Source: Herbinix sp. (GTDB lineage: Bacteria; Bacillota; Clostridia; Lachnospirales; Lachnospiraceae). From it: a DNA stretch of 64,000 nt. The notes beneath the pieces are model-generated. The model saw only the letters and a program-made list of their open reading frames with translations. It ran no database searches and was not told where the DNA came from. This document shows positions 35,238 to 44,980 of this stretch, piece by piece; the first letter of the stretch is position 1; the number at the start of each line of letters is the position of its first letter. Location: positions 1 through 64,000 of the forward strand of contig JAQZBN010000018.1 in assembly GCA_029238935.1 (NCBI GenBank), written 5' to 3'. The position numbers and the translations under genes were made by a program.

Positions 35238-37270
35238 TATACTGTCACCATCCCTATAGATTGCAATTCAACATTCGAATCAATCTCGTTATATGATACT
35301 ACTATTAAATCCTTAAAATAATCTTGTGTCAACCTCTTAAAATACATTCGAACGATCGGAGAGGTAATTATAATAGGATTCTTACCCATATCCTCAAGTT
35401 TCTGCACTTCGGATTGGACTGCTTCTATAATTTCTCTTGTGATACCCGGATCCAAAGATATATAAGAGCCTTGCTCTGTTTGCTTTACAGATCCCATAAT
35501 TTCTTGTTCTACCTTAGGATCCAAGGTAACTACACTGGTCATTTCACTGGAAGGAAAATATTTATTCGAAATTGCTCTCTTTAAGCTCTGTCTGACATAT
35601 TCAGTCAGGACATCGGTATCTCTTGATGTAGGAGCATGATCTGCCAAGGTTTCAAAAATTGTAACCAAATCCCTTATGGATATTCCTTCTCTTAAGAGAT
35701 TTTGCAGAACCTTTTGTATTTCTCCGATGTTTAATAACTTCGGTACCAATTCTAAGACCAAGGTTTGATTTGCTTCTTGAATATTATTAACAAGGTGCTG
35801 AACATCCTGTCTTGTAAGTAATTCGTCCAGATGGCTTCGTATTACTTCTGTTAAGTGAGTTGCAATAATAGAAGGTGGATCTACTACAGTATAGCCAAGG
35901 GACTCTGCCCGTTCTCTCTGACTCTCTGAAATCCAGAGAGCAGGAAGATGGAAGGAAGGCTCAAATGTGGGAATGCCCGTAATCTCTTCCTCTACATAAC
36001 CAGGATTCATTGCCATGTAGTGATCAAAGAGAATTTCACCTTCACTTACTTGAATTCCTTTTATCTTTATAATGTACTGATTAGGATTTAATTGTATATT
36101 ATCACGCAAACGTATCATCGGAACAACACAACCAAGTTCTAAAGCAATCTGTCTACGTATTAGAACCACACGATCCAGTAAATCTCCACCTTGATTTGCA
36201 TCAGCCAACGGAATAATACCGTAGCCAAATTCTAATTCAATCGGATCTACTTGTAACAAGGATACCACATTTTCCGGTTTCCTGATTTCATTGGCACTAC
36301 TCTCCTCAGCGGATACTTCTTCTTCGATTGCTGTAACTTCAATCTTAGAGGCGATTGCTCTACCTGAAATAATAAAGATAATACCATAACCACCAAATAC
36401 TAAAGTACTTAACGGAGTTACCACTCCAAGAAAGATTAAGCTTGCTCCTACCATATACAAAACCTTCGGAATAGCAAATAACTGTTTTACTAGCAGATCT
36501 CCAAAGTCTGCTTCCTTTGATACCTTCGTTACTAAGATACCTGTAGCCAACGAGATCATCAGTGAAGGGATCTGGCTTACAAGACCATCGCCAATTGTAA
36601 GGATCGTAAATTTTTCAAAAGCTTCTGCCATAGGAATATCCATAAATAGTACACCCATAACGACACCACCTGCAATATTTACAACCGTGATAATAAGACC
36701 AGCAATAGCATCTCCCTTTACGTACTTCGTAGCACCGTCCATGGATCCGAAGAATGCGGCTTCTTCTTGAATTTTTTCACGTCGCTCCTTTGCTTGAGCA
36801 TCATTGATCGCACCGGTATTTAAGTCAGCATCAATTGCCATCTGCTTACCGGGCATCGCATCCAAAGTAAATCTCGCTGTTACTTCCGCAACACGTTCAG
36901 AACCTTTATTGATAACCATGAATTGAATAACAATTAAAATAATGAATACAATAATACCAATGACTAGATTTCCGCTACCAACGAATTTACCAAATGTCTC
37001 TACAACATTACCTGGTTCACCCGTAGCTAAAATAAGCTTCGTACTGGACATATTAAGGGAAATTCGAAATATCGTGGTAAATAGCAAAATTGTAGGAAAT
37101 GCAGACATATTTAATACTTCTTTTGCATAAAGAGCATTAAATAAGATTACCATCGCCGTTGATATATTTAATGCTAATAATATATCAAGAAGAAAAGAAG
37201 GCATAGGAACAATAAGAAATATAATTGCTGCCAATAAATATAGCCCGACTGCCATATCCGTCTTCTTCAT
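35237..37270 (-). CDS. flhA: Flagellar export gate protein FlhA
   Basis: A 677-residue FlhA with about eight N-terminal membrane helices, the conserved FHIPEP-type cytoplasmic loop region (TARFTLDAMPGKQMAIDADL) and a large C-terminal cytoplasmic domain that docks chaperone-substrate complexes. The ATG at 37270 (MKKTDMAVG) is chosen because GAAGGGAG lies upstream; an in-frame TTG 21 codons earlier has no support. It follows flhB, as in most fla operons. Confidence 0.95.
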   Translation of the reverse strand: MKKTDMAVGLYLLAAIIFLIVPMPSFLLDILLALNISTAMVILFNALYAKEVLNMSAFPTILLFTTIFRISLNMSSTKLILATGEPGNVVETFGKFVGSGNLVIGIIVFIILIVIQFMVINKGSERVAEVTARFTLDAMPGKQMAIDADLNTGAINDAQAKERREKIQEEAAFFGSMDGATKYVKGDAIAGLIITVVNIAGGVVMGVLFMDIPMAEAFEKFTILTIGDGLVSQIPSLMISLATGILVTKVSKEADFGDLLVKQLFAIPKVLYMVGASLIFLGVVTPLSTLVFGGYGIIFIISGRAIASKIEVTAIEEEVSAEESSANEIRKPENVVSLLQVDPIELEFGYGIIPLADANQGGDLLDRVVLIRRQIALELGCVVPMIRLRDNIQLNPNQYIIKIKGIQVSEGEILFDHYMAMNPGYVEEEITGIPTFEPSFHLPALWISESQRERAESLGYTVVDPPSIIATHLTEVIRSHLDELLTRQDVQHLVNNIQEANQTLVLELVPKLLNIGEIQKVLQNLLREGISIRDLVTIFETLADHAPTSRDTDVLTEYVRQSLKRAISNKYFPSSEMTSVVTLDPKVEQEIMGSVKQTEQGSYISLDPGITREIIEAVQSEVQKLEDMGKNPIIITSPIVRMYFKRLTQDYFKDLIVVSYNEIDSNVELQSIGMVTV

Positions 37271-37405
37271 CCCAATTCTCCCTTCATTATAGGGAGAATT
37301 TTCTCCCCGAACTCTTTCTATGTTACATGTCAAAATCCTTCGTAATCAACAACTCTATGTAGACAAGGTGTTCATATTAAAATATACCGGATTTTGATTC
37401 CTTAA

Positions 37406-38539
37406 CTATTTATTTTTTAATCCATAGACATACGCTAATACCTCTGCGGTCATCTGATACAATTCCTGAGGAATTTCTGCTCCGACTTCTACATTATAGT
37501 ACAGCATACGAGCTAGTGGTTTATTTTCAACGATTATAATCTGATTTTCTTTCGCAACATCTTTGATCTTTTGTGCTAAATAATCGGCACCTTTAGCAAG
37601 TAAGATCGGTGCTTCTGATGTTTCTTTGTCATATTTTATAGCACATGCGAAGTGAGTAGGATTTGTTATAACAACATCTGCTTTAGGTAGAGCCTGCATC
37701 ATTCTTCTTTGAGAGACTTCCCTCATTTTAGCACGGATCTTTCCCTTTACTTGAGGATCACCTTCGGATTGTTTATATTCATCCTTTACTTCTTGCTTAC
37801 TCATCTTCATATCTTTTTTAAATTTAAATTTTTGAAAAATATAATCTGCAAAGCCAATAAAAATAAATAAAATACTAATTTTAATTCCTAAATCAATAAT
37901 AATATTCCCAATCATAGCGACCGCCTGCTCCAGATTGATATCATATAAATTCAATAAGGTTGGCCATTCATCTTTCAGGGTGTCATAAGATATATAAGTG
38001 ATAATTCCTATTTTTACAATGGATAGGAAGACTTCAAACAGTTTTTCTTTTGAAAATATCCGCTTAAATCCGGACACTGGGTTGATTTTACTAAACTTTG
38101 GCATAATTAATTTACCTGATACTTTCCACTTAACCTGAACGTATACCACCACAAAGGATGCAATCACTCCTGTGATGAAAATCGGAAAGCAAATCCATAT
38201 AATAGTAGATAGTGCAGATTTTAAGACTGCAGATGCAGCTCCGACGGTAAACTCTTCATTTGCATACTTTTCTATATTACCATAGCTGGAATAAAAGGAT
38301 TCCAGTAAGTTTTTTCCGATATAGCCCATAAAAAATCGTAGAGAATAAAACAAGGTTGCTAATGCAGTTGCAGTAATAAGCTCTGTACTTTTTGCTACCT
38401 GTCCCTCACTACGTGCATCCTTTAGTTTCTTGGAAGTAGCATCCTCTGTCTTTTCTCCAGCAAAAAACTGAAGGTTATAGGGAAGGAAATACTTACCTTC
38501 CTGTGCGTTATTTCCTTCAATATATTGTCTTTCCTTCAT
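37406..38539 (-). CDS. flhB: Flagellar export switch protein FlhB
   Basis: A 377-residue FlhB with four membrane helices and a cytoplasmic domain containing the self-cleavage site NPTH (293-296), used to switch from hook to filament substrates. The N-terminal region has the EKTEDATSKKLKDAR motif typical of the family, preceded by about 25 extra residues. It is located between fliR and flhA. Confidence 0.95.
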   Translation of the reverse strand: MKERQYIEGNNAQEGKYFLPYNLQFFAGEKTEDATSKKLKDARSEGQVAKSTELITATALATLFYSLRFFMGYIGKNLLESFYSSYGNIEKYANEEFTVGAASAVLKSALSTIIWICFPIFITGVIASFVVVYVQVKWKVSGKLIMPKFSKINPVSGFKRIFSKEKLFEVFLSIVKIGIITYISYDTLKDEWPTLLNLYDINLEQAVAMIGNIIIDLGIKISILFIFIGFADYIFQKFKFKKDMKMSKQEVKDEYKQSEGDPQVKGKIRAKMREVSQRRMMQALPKADVVITNPTHFACAIKYDKETSEAPILLAKGADYLAQKIKDVAKENQIIIVENKPLARMLYYNVEVGAEIPQELYQMTAEVLAYVYGLKNK

Positions 38540-38549
38540 TCCTTACCCC

Positions 38550-39314
38550 TTACATGTACTCCAGTATCGATTTTAACATGGTCATCATTTCATTAAAAAT
38601 GAAATCAGAAACAGCTGGAATTAATTCTACAATTAAAATCAATACAAAGATACCAACAAATAATTTTAACTGCATACCTACAACAAACATGTTCATCTGC
38701 GGAGCAATCTTCGCTAAAATAGCTAATATAGTATTCACGATCATTATGGCAGCAAATACGGGTAGTACAATCCGAAATCCGATGATAAAATAGTCGGTGA
38801 TAAAGCGAACCATTACTACGTACATTCCTGGATTAAACACAGCTTTTCCCAAAGGAACCACTTGATAAGAGTCTACTAATGCTTTAATGAAGAAATGATG
38901 CAGGTTGGTAATCATCATCATCAGAAGGATCAGATAACCATAAAAGTTTGAACTAATTGTCGTCTGAATATTAGAAAGTGGATCCAATTGATTTACCATG
39001 GAAAATCCGATTTCCATATCAATTATCTGTCCAGAAAATGAAATGATATAATATGCAATATTAGCAAAAAAACCCATTAATACTCCGACAATCACTTCTT
39101 TCGTAATTAATATTGCATACTCAATAACGCTGTTGTACTGCGGCATATCAGAGGATATGGTGTAAAGTAATAATATAGATAAAAAAATAGAAATACCAAT
39201 TTTTATTCGTATAGGCACATTCTTTAATGAAAAAAAAGGTGCTGTATATAAAAATCCAGTAATCCTCACAAATATTAATAAATATAATTCAAAGTTTTCT
39301 TGTACAAACGTCAT
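38550..39314 (-). CDS. fliR: Flagellar export protein FliR
   Basis: A 254-residue, very hydrophobic protein with several membrane helices and the family blocks RITGFLYTAPFFSLKNVP and GFANIAYYIISFSGQIIDMEIGFSM-like sequence. It is part of the FliPQR gate core. Its start overlaps the fliQ stop by four bases (ATGA), so the two are translated in a coupled way. Confidence 0.93.
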   Translation of the reverse strand: MTFVQENFELYLLIFVRITGFLYTAPFFSLKNVPIRIKIGISIFLSILLLYTISSDMPQYNSVIEYAILITKEVIVGVLMGFFANIAYYIISFSGQIIDMEIGFSMVNQLDPLSNIQTTISSNFYGYLILLMMMITNLHHFFIKALVDSYQVVPLGKAVFNPGMYVVMVRFITDYFIIGFRIVLPVFAAIMIVNTILAILAKIAPQMNMFVVGMQLKLFVGIFVLILIVELIPAVSDFIFNEMMTMLKSILEYM

Positions 39315-39586
39315 AAAGCATTAATGTAATAATTGAAATTAGAAAATAGCTCTATCATAAAATCCTTGATTGAGTTTAAAACCCAGCCTCCAGCCAGCAT
39401 TAATACAAGAAAGACTGCAATTAGCTTTGGAACAAATGTGAGGGTTTGTTCCTGTATCGAAGTTACTGTCTGAAGAATGCTAATAATTAGACCAACAACT
39501 AAAGAGGCAAGTAACATTGGCGCTGCAGTTTTAAGAATTAAATACAACGCCTGCCTAGCGATATCAATTATGATTACTTCATTCAT
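39311..39586 (-). CDS. fliQ: Flagellar export protein FliQ
   Basis: A 91-residue protein with two membrane helices and the FliQ blocks ILKTAAPMLLASLVVGLIIS and QEQTLTFVPKLIAVFLVL. It is a gate component together with FliP and FliR. The gene overlaps fliR and follows fliP by 15 bp. Confidence 0.94.
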   Translation of the reverse strand: MNEVIIIDIARQALYLILKTAAPMLLASLVVGLIISILQTVTSIQEQTLTFVPKLIAVFLVLMLAGGWVLNSIKDFMIELFSNFNYYINAL

Positions 39587-39601
39587 CCTGCATATCTCCC
39601 A

Positions 39602-40426
39602 CTAATAAAAGGTCTTTACGACTTGTCCAATAATTAAGTTCCAACCATCTGCCATGATGAATAATAAGATTTTGAAAGGCATAGAAATCATGGTAGGTGG
39701 AAGCATCATCATACCCATTGACATTAATGTTGATGCTACTACCATATCAATAACAATAAATGGTATATAAATCAGAAATCCTATGATAAATGCTTTTCTT
39801 AATTCGCTGATAATAAATGAGGGAATAATAACAGTTAAAGGTATATCCTCTTCTGTTTCTAATTCACTGATCTGTGCTATATCTAAGAATAAACGCAGAT
39901 CTTTTACCTCAGTCTGTTCCAGCATAAAAGTCCTAAGGGGCTTTGTACCTGTTTCAAAAGCTTCTTCTTGTGTGATTTCTCCATTGGATAGCGGTATAAT
40001 TGCATTGGTATTAATCTGAGTAAACACGGGGGACATAATAAAAAAGGTAATGAATAGCGCTAAGCCAACTATAATCTGATTCGGCGGAGTAGTCTGTGTA
40101 CCAAGTGCTGACCTTACAAAATGTAGTACGATAATAATTCTGGTAAAGGATGTAACCATAATTAAAATCGATGGTGCTAATGTAATTACAGTCAAAACCA
40201 ACAAAATCTGCAAAGTTGAAGAGAGACCCTCTCCATCTTCCCCTGTGTTTAATGAAAATTCCAAAGGTCCCAATGCTCCATTAACATCAACGTTATTTTC
40301 TGTAGTTTGCTGTACCTCAGCTGCTGATCCATATGCTACACGAAAAAAGGTTAATATACATATCGTAAATAATACAATACCGAATACTGTCCGCCTACTT
40401 ACACGTTTTCTTTCATATGTATTCAT
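39602..40426 (-). CDS. fliP: Flagellar export protein FliP
   Basis: A 274-residue FliP with an N-terminal membrane segment or signal (about 15-35), then the family blocks TRIIIVLHFVRSALGTQTTPPNQ, AFIIGFLIYIPFIVIDMVVAS and MMMLPPTMISMPFKILLF (parts of the gate core). The ATG at 40426 is preferred to an in-frame TTG three codons upstream. It lies between fliO and fliQ. Confidence 0.95.
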   Translation of the reverse strand: MNTYERKRVSRRTVFGIVLFTICILTFFRVAYGSAAEVQQTTENNVDVNGALGPLEFSLNTGEDGEGLSSTLQILLVLTVITLAPSILIMVTSFTRIIIVLHFVRSALGTQTTPPNQIIVGLALFITFFIMSPVFTQINTNAIIPLSNGEITQEEAFETGTKPLRTFMLEQTEVKDLRLFLDIAQISELETEEDIPLTVIIPSFIISELRKAFIIGFLIYIPFIVIDMVVASTLMSMGMMMLPPTMISMPFKILLFIMADGWNLIIGQVVKTFY

Positions 40427-40443
40427 CGATACCAACCTTTTCT

Positions 40444-40851
40444 TTACTTATTCTTAAAATGCTCCAATATCTGTTTAAAGCTTTGTTTCACATCGGTATT
40501 CGTCTCATTCATAACTATTTCTGCTTCACTCAATTCCGTAATTACAGTAACAGTATCCTTACCGATAGCAATTACTACATATTTTGTTCCTATCTTAATG
40601 AGTTGTAGGGCTTTATTAGAACTGATACGATACGTATCAAGGACTCTAAAATTACTGTGTTTCATTTGGTTAAGCTTTAACCCACCAACAAACTTCGATG
40701 TATAATATGCTGCGGCTAAAATAAATGCTAATAATAAGATTAAGCCAAGTAATTGCAAAATATTGCCCTGAGTGGACAATCCATCCGGTGAAGTTTCGAT
40801 CGGCTTTTCATTTAATTTGTCCAACAAACTGGATCCCTGCAATATCATCAT
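40444..40851 (-). CDS. fliO: Flagellar biosynthesis protein FliO
   Basis: A 135-residue protein with a short N-terminal stretch, one membrane helix (about 30-50) and a basic cytoplasmic domain of FliO/FliZ type (YRISSNKALQLIKIGTKYVV). FliO assists assembly of the FliP ring. It is placed between cheY and fliP as expected. Confidence 0.85.
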   Translation of the reverse strand: MMILQGSSLLDKLNEKPIETSPDGLSTQGNILQLLGLILLLAFILAAAYYTSKFVGGLKLNQMKHSNFRVLDTYRISSNKALQLIKIGTKYVVIAIGKDTVTVITELSEAEIVMNETNTDVKQSFKQILEHFKNK

Positions 40852-40873
40852 GGCTTATCCTATTACTCCTTCA

Positions 40874-41236
40874 TCAACCAACTGCTTTCTTAACTGCTTC
40901 TAATACTCTGTCTGCTTGGAATGGTTTAACGATAAAATCTTTTGCTCCTGATTGGATTGATTCTATAACCATTGCCTGTTGTCCCATCGCAGAACACATA
41001 ATAACATTTGCGCTAGGATCCATTGCTTTTATTTTCTTTAATGCCTGAATACCATCCATTTCTGGCATTGTGATATCCATCATTACTAAATCTGGCTTTG
41101 TCTCAGTATACTTATCGATCGCTTTTAAACCATTTTCTGCCTCTCCAGCAATATTGTAACCGTTCTTAATTAGAATATCCTTAATCATCATTCTCATAAA
41201 TGCTGCGTCATCACAAATCAAAATATTTTTAGCCAT
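40874..41236 (-). CDS. cheY: Chemotaxis response regulator CheY
   Basis: A single 120-residue receiver domain: acidic pair in ICDDAAFMRM, the phosphorylated Asp in LVMMDITMPEMDG (about residue 57), Ser/Thr region CSAMGQQA and the Lys in FIVKPFQ. When phosphorylated by CheA it binds FliM/FliY at the switch. The gene lies immediately downstream of fliY. Confidence 0.96.
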   Translation of the reverse strand: MAKNILICDDAAFMRMMIKDILIKNGYNIAGEAENGLKAIDKYTETKPDLVMMDITMPEMDGIQALKKIKAMDPSANVIMCSAMGQQAMVIESIQSGAKDFIVKPFQADRVLEAVKKAVG

Positions 41237-41282
41237 ATTCGTTCTCCCATCTTTTTATGTATTTTAATAAATACCTATTGTT

Positions 41283-42503
41283 CTATTTTTGTTTTGTAAT
41301 TTCAGTCACACGAATACCAAACGCTTCTTCCATTACTACTACTTCACCTTTTGCTACATATTTTCCATTCACCAGAACGTCGACCGGTTCGCCTGCAAGA
41401 CGATTTAATTCAATAATAGTTCCCGGTGTAAAATCCAGTATTTCCTTAATAGATTTACTGGTTCTTCCTAACTCAACCGTAACTTCTAATGGAACATCCA
41501 TTAATAGATCAATATTTTCCGGTTGTACCATCGGGTTACTCATTGGAGCAAACGGAGCAAATTGAACTGGAGCTACGTTAACATCCTGAACCGGAGGCAT
41601 ATTGTAAGGCATTGCTGTGGGCATTCCCATTGGTTGTCCGTATGGCATGCCATAAGCGCCATATCCTTGCATAGGCTGTTGCATCATTCCCTGTGGCATC
41701 ATAGTTTGTTGCATCACTGGTTGCTGAGCCATAGACTGAGCTTCTTGTGTTGTCGGATTTGGAGCATTTGTTGTTTTTTTATTCGTATTATCTTGAGATG
41801 ATTTTGTTGACATATCAGGACCAGTTGATGTAGCCTGAACAAATTGCTGATACAGATCTCTCGCAAATTCAAAAGGGTAAAGCTGCATCAGTACACTATC
41901 AACTAAATCTCCAATAACCATATGGAATGACACTTTGACAAAGGAACCATGTAAAAATTCAGCAATATTTTCCCCATTCATCGCATCAAACAAATCTACT
42001 ACTGTCGCTCTCGGTGGACTAATATTTACTCTTTTTTCTAACATAGAGGAAATTGACGTTGCAGCTGAGCCCATCATCTGATTCATAGCTTCACTGATTG
42101 CACTTAAATGCAATTCCGATAATTCTCCGTCCGTATTCGTTCCATCCCCACCCATCATCAGGTCGGTAATGATCTTAACATCTTTTTCTTTTAGTATTAA
42201 AATATTATTGCCATCCAGACCATCCTCATAATAGATCTGAATAAACACACATGGCTTGTCGTAACTGTTAACGATATCTTTCCAAGTTGCATAAGAAACT
42301 ACCGGAGTCGTTATGTTTACCCTTTGATTAACTAAGGAAAACAGAGTTGTCGCAGCTGTTCCCATACTGATATTTGAAATCTCACCGATTGCATCCTTTT
42401 CAGCATCCGTTAATTGTTCTTTTGTGATATTAATATCAGCATCATCCGAACTCATGCCGCTAAGTAAAGCATTAATCTCTTCTTGAGACAACATACCATC
42501 CAT
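41283..42503 (-). CDS. fliY: Flagellar switch protein FliY (CheC-FliN fusion)
   Basis: A 406-residue FliY. The N-terminal CheY-P-binding peptide LSQEEINALLSG resembles that of FliM, a CheC-like domain follows with DAIGEISNISMGTAATTL and LSAISEAMNQMMGSAAT, then a linker of about 75 residues rich in Met, Gln, Pro and Gly (about 250-315), and a C-terminal FliN domain (VTVELGRTSKSIKEILDF ... GEVVVMEEAFGIRVTEI). It replaces FliN in the C-ring and can dephosphorylate CheY-P. The compositionally biased linker is longer than usual. Confidence 0.94.
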   Translation of the reverse strand: MDGMLSQEEINALLSGMSSDDADINITKEQLTDAEKDAIGEISNISMGTAATTLFSLVNQRVNITTPVVSYATWKDIVNSYDKPCVFIQIYYEDGLDGNNILILKEKDVKIITDLMMGGDGTNTDGELSELHLSAISEAMNQMMGSAATSISSMLEKRVNISPPRATVVDLFDAMNGENIAEFLHGSFVKVSFHMVIGDLVDSVLMQLYPFEFARDLYQQFVQATSTGPDMSTKSSQDNTNKKTTNAPNPTTQEAQSMAQQPVMQQTMMPQGMMQQPMQGYGAYGMPYGQPMGMPTAMPYNMPPVQDVNVAPVQFAPFAPMSNPMVQPENIDLLMDVPLEVTVELGRTSKSIKEILDFTPGTIIELNRLAGEPVDVLVNGKYVAKGEVVVMEEAFGIRVTEITKQK

Positions 42504-42509
42504 ACCTTG

Positions 42510-43490
42510 TTACTCCTCTCCTCTTATTATTGATGAAATTTTTATTGCATAGGAACCCGAGGAAGAACCCGGAAGTGCTGTGAATTTATTTAAATTCCCT
42601 ACGTAGATATTTAACTCATCCTCTACTTTAGTATTTAATTTAATAATATCACCCTTTTGCATATTTACAAAATCATTAACAGAAATTGTACTTTTTCCCA
42701 AGACTGCTCTAAGTGGAATTCTAGCTTTTGCAATCGCAACTTCAATTACATCCTGATAGGTTTTATCATCCGCCATCTGCATCGTTGAATACCAATATTT
42801 TGTATTCAGCTTATCAATTACCTTCTCAAGGCAAACATACGGAAGGCAGATATTCATCATCCCCTCAATATTTCCTATCTTTATATTAAGAGTAACAATC
42901 GATATCATCTCACTTGGAGATATAATTTGAGCAAACTGTGAGTTTGTCTCAATACGAAGTAGCCTAGGCTGCAACTGAATTACATTTGCCCAAGGCTCTC
43001 GTAGAAGATTGGTACAAACGGTAAAAATTCGATCGATAATCGTAAGCTCAATCTCTGAAAAGTCTCTTAATTTTTCTAAGGGATATCCCCCTCCGCCAAG
43101 CATTCGATCAATCATCGCATATCCTAGATTATCAGCTAATTCAATAATTATATTCCCTTCAAGGGGTGAAAAATCAACAATACCTAATAATACCGGATTT
43201 GATAAAGCATTGGTAAATTCTGAATAAGCTACTGCTTCTGAATTTACGACTTCTACCTGTACATTTCTTCTAAGATAAGCCGGAAGATTTGTTGACAACA
43301 ATCTGCCATAATGTTCAAATATAATGTTCAGTGTACGTAGATGCTCCTTAGAAAACTTGGATGGTCTGGCAAAGTCATAATTCTTAATCTGCTTTTCATT
43401 CGTTTGTTTAAACTCATCTGCATCGAGTTCACCGCTGCTTAGGGCAGCCAGCAGATTATCTATCTCATTTTGGGATAAGACATCGCCCAT
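42510..43490 (-). CDS. fliM: Flagellar switch protein FliM
   Basis: A 326-residue FliM: N-terminal CheY-P-binding motif LSQNEIDNLLAAL (5-17), the middle CheC-like domain with GGGGYPLEKLRDFSEIEL, and the C-terminal FliN-like domain (VLGKSTISVNDFVNMQKGDI). It is part of the C-ring that sets rotation direction. It lies upstream of fliY (6 bp). Confidence 0.96.
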   Translation of the reverse strand: MGDVLSQNEIDNLLAALSSGELDADEFKQTNEKQIKNYDFARPSKFSKEHLRTLNIIFEHYGRLLSTNLPAYLRRNVQVEVVNSEAVAYSEFTNALSNPVLLGIVDFSPLEGNIIIELADNLGYAMIDRMLGGGGYPLEKLRDFSEIELTIIDRIFTVCTNLLREPWANVIQLQPRLLRIETNSQFAQIISPSEMISIVTLNIKIGNIEGMMNICLPYVCLEKVIDKLNTKYWYSTMQMADDKTYQDVIEVAIAKARIPLRAVLGKSTISVNDFVNMQKGDIIKLNTKVEDELNIYVGNLNKFTALPGSSSGSYAIKISSIIRGEE

Positions 43491-43555
43491 TCTCCTTACC
43501 TCCTAGTACTCTATACCTATAATATCATAAAATTCGAATAAAATCATTATAATTC

Positions 43556-44062
43556 TTATTCCATAATTAAATTTCCGAAAGAAACGTTAATTATAAAGTC
43601 TGAATTAAAATATTCTTGAATACGTTTCAGTACAGCATCTTTAATTAAATCCTTATTTTGTGTAACATCATCAATGGTATACTTTGAAAATTCTTCTGTT
43701 ACAATTTCCTTAATGCTACTTTCGTTCGGTTGAACGAGATCTCTATAGGTTTCTGTATCTTCATTCTTTTTATTAATGGATAAGGAAACCGACAAAAGTA
43801 CAAAATGATTTTTACTGTCACTCTTCTTTAAGTTAATTGTAAGATCTTCCTCTATATTATATACTTCAATATCAGCTACTGTAATTTGATCTTCCTCTTG
43901 CTCCGGTGATTCTAATTCCAAATCAATAATAGAAGCCACCTTTGATACAATTGCATTTGTTTTATTTGATGTAGGTACAATAACAAATATTACCACTGCG
44001 GATAATATTATATTGATGAAGCACATCGCTAAAATAATTATGGTCAATATATTCTTTTTCAT
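43556..44062 (-). CDS. fliL: Flagellar basal body protein FliL
   Basis: A 168-residue protein with one N-terminal membrane helix (about 7-30), an acidic linker and a C-terminal extracellular domain ending FNSDFIINVSFGNLIME. FliL proteins surround the stator and support torque. The call rests on layout, size and the position between motB and fliM; sequence conservation in this family is low. Confidence 0.85.
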   Translation of the reverse strand: MKKNILTIIILAMCFINIILSAVVIFVIVPTSNKTNAIVSKVASIIDLELESPEQEEDQITVADIEVYNIEEDLTINLKKSDSKNHFVLLSVSLSINKKNEDTETYRDLVQPNESSIKEIVTEEFSKYTIDDVTQNKDLIKDAVLKRIQEYFNSDFIINVSFGNLIME

Positions 44063-44098
44063 CCAGTTCTCCTTTACCCCCTACTAACTTTTGTCCTA

Positions 44099-44980
44099 TT
44101 ATCTTCCGCTTAACTCATTATAAATTTTAATCTCGATACGACGGTTCTTTGCTCTGCCCTCCGCTGTAGAGTTATTTGTTATTGGTTCATATTCACCTCT
44201 ACCTGAATATTTTAGTCTAGATGGGTCAAACCCTTTGTTTTGAATGAGATATTCGGCTGCGCTTAAAGCTCTTGCTGAAGATAACCAATTGTTATTCAAA
44301 TATTTAGAGTTACTGATAGGAACGTTATCCGTATGTCCTTCTATTTCAATCGTAAAATCCTCATATTGCTTAAGAAGATCTCCTAATTTTGAGAAAATTG
44401 GAATTGCTTCCTCTTTAATTCCTGCTTCCCCAGAATCAAATAATATAGATCCTCGCAAAGATAATTGAACAAATTGATATTCTGGATCCATGCTAACCTC
44501 TAAATAATCAGTAAGATTACTTTGATCTGTTAAATCAGAGATATCATCATACATCCCCTCTGATAATTCCTTACTTTCTTCTTTTATCTGCTCCATCGCC
44601 TCGTCAGTGGTTAGGTCCGATGAAGCTTCCGATGTATTTTTCTTATCTTCTGAGTCAGTAGCTCCGCTATCCTCTTCTTCTGATTCGCTGCTAGCTTCAC
44701 CCATACTGGAATAATACTCATCTAAATTATTTAATTGGTACATTCCTGAGGAGATAAGCTGTCCTTCACGAATAGCTGATCCACCACCGGAAAATATACT
44801 AAAAGTACTCGTAAAGGAATTCGTAATCTGCTCAAATTTCTCGGCATCTACCGTAGACATAGCAAATAATAATACGAAAAAACATAGTAATAAATTCATT
44901 AAATCTGCAAAGGTATTTAACCAAGGGGCATTACCGCCGGAGGGTGCTTCCTCCCTTTTCTTTCTAGCCAACTTCCTCAC
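44099..44980 (-). CDS. motB: Flagellar stator protein MotB
   Basis: A 293-residue stator protein with one membrane helix (about 22-42) containing the ion-binding Asp26 (NTFADLMNLLLCFFVLL), an acidic Ser/Glu linker (about 90-150) and a C-terminal OmpA-like peptidoglycan-binding domain (EIEGHTDNVPIS ... RALSAAEYLIQ ... GRAKNRRIEIKIY). Its start overlaps the motA end by 17 nt. Location inside the fla operon is unlike B. subtilis, where motAB is separate. Confidence 0.94.
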   Translation of the reverse strand: MRKLARKKREEAPSGGNAPWLNTFADLMNLLLCFFVLLFAMSTVDAEKFEQITNSFTSTFSIFSGGGSAIREGQLISSGMYQLNNLDEYYSSMGEASSESEEEDSGATDSEDKKNTSEASSDLTTDEAMEQIKEESKELSEGMYDDISDLTDQSNLTDYLEVSMDPEYQFVQLSLRGSILFDSGEAGIKEEAIPIFSKLGDLLKQYEDFTIEIEGHTDNVPISNSKYLNNNWLSSARALSAAEYLIQNKGFDPSRLKYSGRGEYEPITNNSTAEGRAKNRRIEIKIYNELSGR

